A stretch of DNA of 5,083 nt from Candidatus Hikarchaeia archaeon HikBin4 (GTDB lineage Archaea > Halobacteriota > Halobacteria > Halobacteriales > Hikarchaeaceae): positions 1 through 5,083 of the forward strand of contig WTZT01000060.1 in the NCBI GenBank assembly GCA_009889685.1, read 5' to 3'. The translations under genes and the position numbers were made by a program. This document shows, in pieces, positions 1 through 3,406 of the stretch (the first letter of the stretch is position 1; each line of letters starts with the position of its first letter). The notes under the pieces are model-generated. The model worked only from the letters and a program-made list of their open reading frames with translations, was not told the DNA's origin and ran no database searches.

Positions 1-1
1 G

Positions 2-247
2 TCCACCATTTTTGTAGTTCTTGACGCCTCCAGAGTCGGAATTAGTCTCTCTTTACTTGAAGCAATGGGGGCTGTAGCAGCAACTCTTGGAAATTTCGGT
101 CCTTCTTTCGGATCATCTGGTCCTATGGGTAGTTATCTCATGTTCCCTTGGACTTCAAAACTTTATATGTCACTTTTGATGATAGCAGGAAGACTAGAAA
201 TTTTCCCCCTTATAGTTCTAATGACAAGGGCATTCTGGAAATCTTAG
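2..247 (+). CDS. trkH: TrkH-family potassium uptake protein, C-terminal part (5' end outside window)
   Basis: This is the 3' end of a gene read from the left edge in the frame starting at base 2. It gives 81 residues and ends at TAG 245-247. TrkH/KtrB proteins are K+-translocating membrane subunits with four membrane-pore-membrane repeats, usually gated by a cytosolic TrkA/KtrA ring. What is visible is the fourth repeat: a membrane helix leads into the pore-loop sequence ATLGNFGPSFG (residues 27-37), which matches the fourth TrkH selectivity-filter pattern. A last transmembrane helix follows with the family signature GRLEIF (63-68), then the usual short ending TRAFWKS. A methionine codon at base 65 lies inside the protein and is not the start. 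The gene converges on the DUF7523-like gene, 36 bases apart. The family call is strong; the trkA partner is not in the window. Confidence 0.9.
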   Translation, partial: STIFVVLDASRVGISLSLLEAMGAVAATLGNFGPSFGSSGPMGSYLMFPWTSKLYMSLLMIAGRLEIFPLIVLMTRAFWKS

Positions 248-274
248 GCCCCCTTTAACGTGGTAGAACTCATC

Positions 275-279
275 TTTTT
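275..279 (+). terminator. weak T-tract after trkH
   Basis: Five consecutive T bases lie 27 bases past the trkH stop, in the short gap before the convergent gene. Archaeal termination often needs only a U-rich tract, so this could end the trkH transcript. The tract is short and has no hairpin, so it is a candidate only. Confidence 0.2.
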
Positions 280-283
280 CGCC

Positions 284-706
284 CTACCCTGGAACTGATA
301 GCAGTGCCATTTCTATCAGTCTAAGAGAATTTGGCCCGTCTTTCCACCCCACCATGATATTTATTTTCCCATTCCCTATGCTTGCTTCTCTCACATGTAT
401 ATCATTCATATGACAAACCAAGATCAAGTGGCTCAATATTTTTGCATCCACATCTCCTTCAATTAGGATTTTCATCCTCTGCTTAATTTCATCAGAACTG
501 ATCGTTATATTTGCATCAACACTTGATATTTCCAGCGGAGAAAGATCTTTGCTTAAACGTTGTAACGACACCGATATTGCTGTATCTTCTCCCTCTAAAT
601 CTAACATACGCGCAGCTGCAGAATAATTGACTATTCCTGCTCTAAGCGCATCATACAAATAAGGGGAGTTTTTTACTTTTTTTCGAGTACTGGCTGCAAG
701 TGACAT
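284..706 (-). CDS. DUF7523-like archaeal protein, N-terminal helix-turn-helix plus ACT-like domain
   Basis: This 140-residue protein has no established function. It resembles a haloarchaeal family I recall as DUF7523 (not checked). Residues 1-10 (MSLAASTRKK), the stretch LRAGIVNYSAAARML (21-35) and AISVSLQRL (43-51) have the look of a small helical HTH-like domain. Residues 62-135 show alternating strands and helices (DANITISSDEI, IHVREASIGNGKINIMV, SLRLIEMAL), as in ACT-type small-molecule-binding domains. I chose ATG 706 over the TTG codon at 736. The family N-terminus begins MSLA, and AAAGGT lies just ahead of ATG 706, whereas nothing like a ribosome site precedes the TTG. It is the last gene of the purA cluster, 44 bases after the DUF7524-like gene. 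A role as a ligand-responsive regulator is inference from the fold pattern only. Confidence 0.75.
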   Translation of the reverse strand: MSLAASTRKKVKNSPYLYDALRAGIVNYSAAARMLDLEGEDTAISVSLQRLSKDLSPLEISSVDANITISSDEIKQRMKILIEGDVDAKILSHLILVCHMNDIHVREASIGNGKINIMVGWKDGPNSLRLIEMALLSVPG

Positions 707-709
707 ACT

Positions 710-718
710 ACCTTTAAG
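710..718 (-). promoter_or_regulatory. Leader 9-mer CTTAAAGGT before the DUF7523-like start
   Basis: CTTAAAGGT ends three bases before ATG 706 and contains AAGGT, complementary to the archaeal 16S 3' end. It helps decide the start in favour of 706. The same 9-mer occurs before the Trm112-like start. The spacing is shorter than usual for a ribosome binding site. Confidence 0.45.
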
Positions 719-725
719 TAATGTC

Positions 726-733
726 TTATAAAA
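726..733 (-). promoter_or_regulatory. Candidate TATA box upstream of the DUF7523-like gene
   Basis: Read on the minus strand this is TTTTATAA, a good archaeal TATA-box match, centred about 24 bases before ATG 706. That is close to, but slightly shorter than, the spacing expected for a leaderless transcript. It would provide an internal promoter in the 44-base gap. It conflicts with use of the nearby AAAGGT as a ribosome site, because a transcript starting here would omit it. Confidence 0.3.
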
Positions 734-750
734 CAAAAACTATGCTGTGT

Positions 751-1305
751 TTAAGTTTTGATTAATTGATATGCGATATACGTTCCTGCTACTATCACAA
801 TCACTCCTATTACGATTATCCAATTTTGTATGATTGCAAGAGAAGTAGCCGCCATTGTAATCGCAACCATCATCAATGCTATCAATGGAAGTTTACTCGC
901 AGGTATCAGTGGGTCTGTATCCACTACCTTTGGTTTCGGAATGGATAGTCTCTTATCAACCGTGATTTGAGTTCTAATCTCTTTAGGATCTTTAATTATA
1001 ATCGTAGCATATGCTGTTTCAGATCCGTGCCCAGTTACTATTTTCACCCGCCCCTCTGTCGCAGGGGCATTTTCTCTCACATGAACTTCCAATCTAACAT
1101 TTTCTTTTTCTTTTAGAAACCTGTTTGACACTCCCATATATGCAAACTCTGCAATCTCATCACTAAGCTGTAAGTAAACATGACACGGGCCTCCATGATT
1201 ATACAATATCAATCCAAACGACCCGCCAACTTCTACTGGGGACTCTTCAATTTCAATTGAATTTGAAAAAGCTCTATTAATTTGGATTTCTACATCTGCA
1301 GACAC
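751..1305 (-). CDS. DUF7524-like archaeal membrane protein: beta-sandwich domain plus two C-terminal transmembrane helices
   Basis: This 184-residue protein of unknown function resembles a haloarchaeal family I recall as DUF7524 (not checked). Residues 5-107 are rich in alternating hydrophobic beta strands with conserved-looking turns (LYNHGGPCHVYLQL at 34-47, VKIVTGHGSETAYATIIIKD at 87-106), like an Ig-like or CARDB-type beta sandwich. A proline-rich linker (121-137) leads to two hydrophobic helices at about 139-159 and 161-180, with only NW between them, so they likely form a hairpin. There is no signal peptide, so the sandwich probably faces the cytoplasm, with both termini inside; this is inference. 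The start is GTG 1305. The frame is open upstream to a TGA inside the Trm112-like gene, but it offers no ATG, GTG or TTG. There is no ribosome-site match, so the gene may be translated from a leaderless or coupled message. Confidence 0.75.
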   Translation of the reverse strand: MSADVEIQINRAFSNSIEIEESPVEVGGSFGLILYNHGGPCHVYLQLSDEIAEFAYMGVSNRFLKEKENVRLEVHVRENAPATEGRVKIVTGHGSETAYATIIIKDPKEIRTQITVDKRLSIPKPKVVDTDPLIPASKLPLIALMMVAITMAATSLAIIQNWIIVIGVIVIVAGTYIAYQLIKT

Positions 1306-1361
1306 AATCTGTATATGGCCGAGTAAGGTAAAAAGATATCTGGCAAATCCATTTGAGCTTT

Positions 1362-1541
1362 CTAACGCAAATCAGGAGGGAGCATATTTGGTATCTCTTC
1401 TTCAATAGGATACTTTTCTCCACACTTCACACATGTAAGGGTGCCAGTTACGATTCTATCTTCCCTCTCTTCAATTACCTCTAGTTCTAGTTCTTCCTTG
1501 CAAATTGGACAGCAAAGAATATCAAGAAGATCTTTTCTCAT
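1362..1541 (-). CDS. Trm112-like zinc-ribbon methyltransferase activator
   Basis: This is a 59-residue protein. Trm112 proteins bind and stabilise several S-adenosylmethionine-dependent methyltransferases that modify tRNA, rRNA and release factor in eukaryotes and archaea. The sequence starts MRKDLLDILCCPICKEEL, giving a CPxC knuckle at residues 11-14. A second knuckle, CVKC, is at 37-40. Together they form a four-cysteine zinc site, with an extra Cys at position 10. The family's closing motif is present as YPIEEEIPNMLP (45-56). The length is normal for the short archaeal and bacterial forms, which lack the helical insert of eukaryotic Trm112. ATG 1541 is preceded by CTTAAAGGT and lies 43 bases after the purA stop; the TAG ends at 1362. 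Its methyltransferase partners are not in the window. The position between purA and the DUF7524-like gene suggests co-transcription. Confidence 0.9.
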   Translation of the reverse strand: MRKDLLDILCCPICKEELELEVIEEREDRIVTGTLTCVKCGEKYPIEEEIPNMLPPDLR

Positions 1542-1542
1542 A

Positions 1543-1551
1543 ACCTTTAAG
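1543..1551 (-). promoter_or_regulatory. Leader 9-mer CTTAAAGGT before the Trm112-like start
   Basis: This is identical to the 9-mer in front of the DUF7523-like gene, but it ends only one base before ATG 1541. The AAGGT part could pair with 16S rRNA, although it is very close to the start codon. A TATA-like TTTTTAATA at 1563-1571 sits about 26 bases before the same ATG, so leaderless initiation is an alternative. Confidence 0.35.
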
Positions 1552-1584
1552 AAAACACATAGTATTAAAAATGTGACGGGATTT

Positions 1585-2901
1585 CTACCAGTTAAATGGT
1601 CTTCTCTTTAAAACAGTCTCCGATCTACTCGGACCCACCCCAACTGCTATCACGTCGGCATCAACTTCAGAGGCTATATAATCTATATACTTCTGAGCTT
1701 CTTTTGGCAAGGAACTGTATCCACTTTCTGCTACTTTTGACCAATCACATTCAGGCCAGCCCGAAAAATTTCTATATTCGGCTTGACACTCCCCCCACAA
1801 CTCCGTAGTAGGTGGTAAAACACGTATACTTTCTCCTCTAAATTCATATGAATCTGCTACTTTTATGTCCCCCATTCCTGCAAGTACATCTATATGGTTA
1901 ATGACTATTCCTGTAAAACCATTCACCCGTGCAGCATGACGCAACATTGGCACATCTAACCATCCTACTCTCCTAGGACGGCCCGTTACTGTTCCATATT
2001 CTCCCCCTCGTTCTCTTAGATCATCCGCAAAATCACCTTCTAATTCTGTAGGAAGTGGCCCCGTTCCTACTCGTGATAAATATGCTTTTACTATTCCTAT
2101 GATTTCACCCTGTCCTATTATCTTAGGCGAGACGCCACTCCCTGTAGCAGCATATCCTGAAGAAGAGTTAGATGACGTAACGTGTGGATAGATTCCATGG
2201 TCTATGTCTAGTGATGTTCCTTGGGCACCTTCAAATATGACTTTGGCTCCCAATTTTATTTGTTCTGTGATAAATTCTCCCGAAACAATAGCCATGTTTC
2301 CCTTTTTAATTCTCTCTCCATATGCACAATATTCTCTATATATGGCTTCTAAGTCGAATGCTTCATCAACGACAGGTCCAGTCACTTCTGAAATCATCTC
2401 TCGCCTTTTCTGAGTTAAGTATTCAAGCTTTTTCCAAAAAAGATCTTTGTCAAGAAGGTCTCCTATTCTGATCCCTCTTCGGCCAGCTTTATCTTCATAT
2501 GTGGGCCCAATACCTCTGCCCGTAGTACCTGCATCTAACTTCATTTTCTTTTTCGCAACTTCTTCTAAGTTATCTGCAACTTTATGAAATGGAAATATAA
2601 CATGAGCCCTCTGAGAAATATATATCTCGGGATCGATCCCCCTTTTACGCAAACCATCAATTTCATTAAACAATGTCTTCGGATTGATAACACATCCATT
2701 TCCCAAAACTCCAATTTTTCCTCTAATCGCGCCACTCGGTACAAGTGATAATTGATATTTTTCCCCCTCTATCACCACTGTGTGACCTGCATTATCGCCC
2801 CCTTGGTATCTAACAACCATGTCCGCTTCATCACAAAATATATCTACGATGCGCCCTTTGCCTTCATCCCCAAATTGAGAACCAACAATTGTTACGCTCA
2901 T
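1585..2901 (-). CDS. purA: Adenylosuccinate synthetase
   Basis: PurA catalyses the GTP-dependent condensation of IMP and aspartate to adenylosuccinate, the first committed step to AMP, in the cytoplasm. The 438 residues are full length. GDEGKGRIVD (11-20) is the phosphate loop with catalytic Asp12. GGDNAGHT (34-41) carries catalytic His40; the residue equivalent to E. coli His37 is Asp here. GTTGRGIGP (125-133), EGAQG (224-228) and VTSSN (241-245) belong to the IMP site. GTVTGRPRR (303-311) matches the aspartate/GTP loop, NHID (335-338) the guanine contact and GVGPSRSE (421-428) the closing segment. All key residues I can place are present. The length matches bacterial and haloarchaeal enzymes rather than the roughly 340-residue form of some thermophilic archaea. 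ATG 2901 has GGGGAG eight bases upstream and gives the normal family N-terminus. It is the first gene of the minus-strand cluster. Confidence 0.97.
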   Translation of the reverse strand: MSVTIVGSQFGDEGKGRIVDIFCDEADMVVRYQGGDNAGHTVVIEGEKYQLSLVPSGAIRGKIGVLGNGCVINPKTLFNEIDGLRKRGIDPEIYISQRAHVIFPFHKVADNLEEVAKKKMKLDAGTTGRGIGPTYEDKAGRRGIRIGDLLDKDLFWKKLEYLTQKRREMISEVTGPVVDEAFDLEAIYREYCAYGERIKKGNMAIVSGEFITEQIKLGAKVIFEGAQGTSLDIDHGIYPHVTSSNSSSGYAATGSGVSPKIIGQGEIIGIVKAYLSRVGTGPLPTELEGDFADDLRERGGEYGTVTGRPRRVGWLDVPMLRHAARVNGFTGIVINHIDVLAGMGDIKVADSYEFRGESIRVLPPTTELWGECQAEYRNFSGWPECDWSKVAESGYSSLPKEAQKYIDYIASEVDADVIAVGVGPSRSETVLKRRPFNW

Positions 2902-2909
2902 TCCTTCTA

Positions 2910-2915
2910 CTCCCC
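2910..2915 (-). promoter_or_regulatory. purA ribosome binding site
   Basis: Read on the minus strand, GGGGAG lies eight bases before ATG 2901. It contains GGAG, able to pair with the archaeal anti-Shine-Dalgarno sequence at normal spacing. This is the best ribosome site in the window and supports the purA start. Confidence 0.55.
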
Positions 2916-2933
2916 ACTCTGCATACTCTGCGT
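2916..2933. repeat. Tandem 9-bp repeat in the purA leader
   Basis: Two adjacent copies, ACTCTGCAT and ACTCTGCGT on the plus strand, differ at one base. They sit directly upstream of the purA ribosome site. They may be an operator or a leader element, or simply a chance duplication; no known motif is recognised. Confidence 0.5.
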
Positions 2934-2956
2934 ATACACATTCCGATCCATTGTCG

Positions 2957-2966
2957 TATGAAAATC
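2957..2966 (-). promoter_or_regulatory. Weak candidate TATA box for purA
   Basis: The minus strand reads GATTTTCATA here. A start about 26 bases downstream, near 2935, would give a leader of roughly 34 bases that includes the 9-bp tandem repeat and the GGGGAG site. The match to an archaeal TATA box is poor, and the surrounding DNA is AT-rich, so confidence is low. Confidence 0.2.
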
Positions 2967-2968
2967 AT

Positions 2969-3023
2969 TCATTTTTCATCTCTAAAATGGAAATGGACAT
3001 CTTGATTTTCCTATCATTTTTCA
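2969..3023. repeat. Two direct copies of TCATTTTTCA in the divergent intergenic region
   Basis: Identical 10-mers occur at 2969-2978 and 3014-3023, 45 bases apart start to start. They lie between the divergent purA and winged-helix genes. Both are followed by CT-rich bases. They could be binding sites for the neighbouring DNA-binding protein or for another regulator. The region is T/A-rich, so chance is a real alternative. Confidence 0.4.
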
Positions 3024-3064
3024 CTCTTATTCTTAAAGACCCCTTCCATATTCTGCCCCAAATC

Positions 3065-3081
3065 GTAAAAAGACTTTTATC
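3065..3081 (+). promoter_or_regulatory. Candidate BRE/TATA promoter of the winged-helix gene
   Basis: An A-rich stretch (GTAAAAAGA, 3065-3073) resembling a TFB recognition element is followed by CTTTTATC (3074-3081), a TATA-like box. The box is centred about 26 bases before ATG 3103. That is the spacing of a leaderless archaeal transcript and favours 3103 over ATG 3094 as the start. No ribosome site precedes either ATG. Confidence 0.45.
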
Positions 3082-3102
3082 ATCCTTTCTCCTATGTTGG
3101 TT

Positions 3103-3402
3103 ATGATTGATCGTCTTGAAAAAGAAGTCGAGATGTTGCATAGGCATCTTGAAATTCTCCAGTTAGTCATTTCTAATGAACCCATTGGGATAGTCAAAAT
3201 GTCTAACGAAACTGGACTCCAACACCATAAAATAAGATATTCGCTCCGTGTTTTAGAGGAGGGCGGTTTAATTGCCCCCTCTAGCCAAGGTGCTATTTGT
3301 ACAGGAAACACCGCATCATTTGTCGAAGGCCTAAGCACCAAACTAGATGGCATCCGTTCTAACTTGAATTCATTAGGCATTTCCATTTCTGACGATTCTT
3401 AA
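3103..3402 (+). CDS. Small coiled-coil / winged-helix DNA-binding protein, putative transcriptional regulator
   Basis: This 99-residue protein is a putative transcription factor. Residues 1-24 (IDRLEKEVEMLHRHLEILQ) form a charged heptad-like helix, probably for dimerisation. Residues 27-67 form a winged helix: PIGIVKMSNETGL is the helix-turn start, HHKIRYSLRVLEEGGLI the recognition helix and following turn, and APSSQGAICT the wing. The tail (70-99) holds another amphipathic helix, SFVEGLSTKLDGIRSNL. Similar short proteins occur in haloarchaea and methanogens, but I do not recognise a named family. ATG 3094 is an alternative start adding three residues; I prefer 3103 because the TATA-like box is centred about 26 bases upstream of it. 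The gene is divergent from purA and ends four bases before the stop of the DUF7527-like gene on the other strand. Its target is unknown. Regulation of purA or itself is inference. Confidence 0.8.
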   Translation: MIDRLEKEVEMLHRHLEILQLVISNEPIGIVKMSNETGLQHHKIRYSLRVLEEGGLIAPSSQGAICTGNTASFVEGLSTKLDGIRSNLNSLGISISDDS

Positions 3403-3406
3403 AACT

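Noticed and set aside
707..736. TTG start at 736 adding ten residues to the DUF7523-like protein
   Set aside because: No ribosome site precedes it. The family begins at the internal MSLA methionine, and AAAGGT sits just before ATG 706.
766..948. 60-residue plus-strand frame opposite the DUF7524-like membrane helices
   Set aside because: The translation is rich in Cys, His, Tyr and Ser, typical of the antisense of hydrophobic codons. No supporting signals.
2961..2977. Imperfect inverted repeat GAAAATC/TTTTTC as an operator
   Set aside because: The arms match over only about five A/T-rich bases, which is expected by chance here.
3094..3102. ATG 3094 as start of the winged-helix gene
   Set aside because: Possible, but the TATA-like box is centred about 16 bases from it and about 26 from ATG 3103, and no ribosome site supports either. 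I kept 3103.
2965..3147. 60-residue minus-strand frame across the divergent intergenic region
   Set aside because: Lysine- and phenylalanine-rich low-complexity translation from AT-rich DNA, overlapping the winged-helix promoter and 5' end, with no convincing start signals.
3033..3386. 117-residue open frame on the minus strand opposite the winged-helix gene
   Set aside because: It is the antisense shadow of a well-formed gene. Its translation is compositionally odd and shows no domain pattern.
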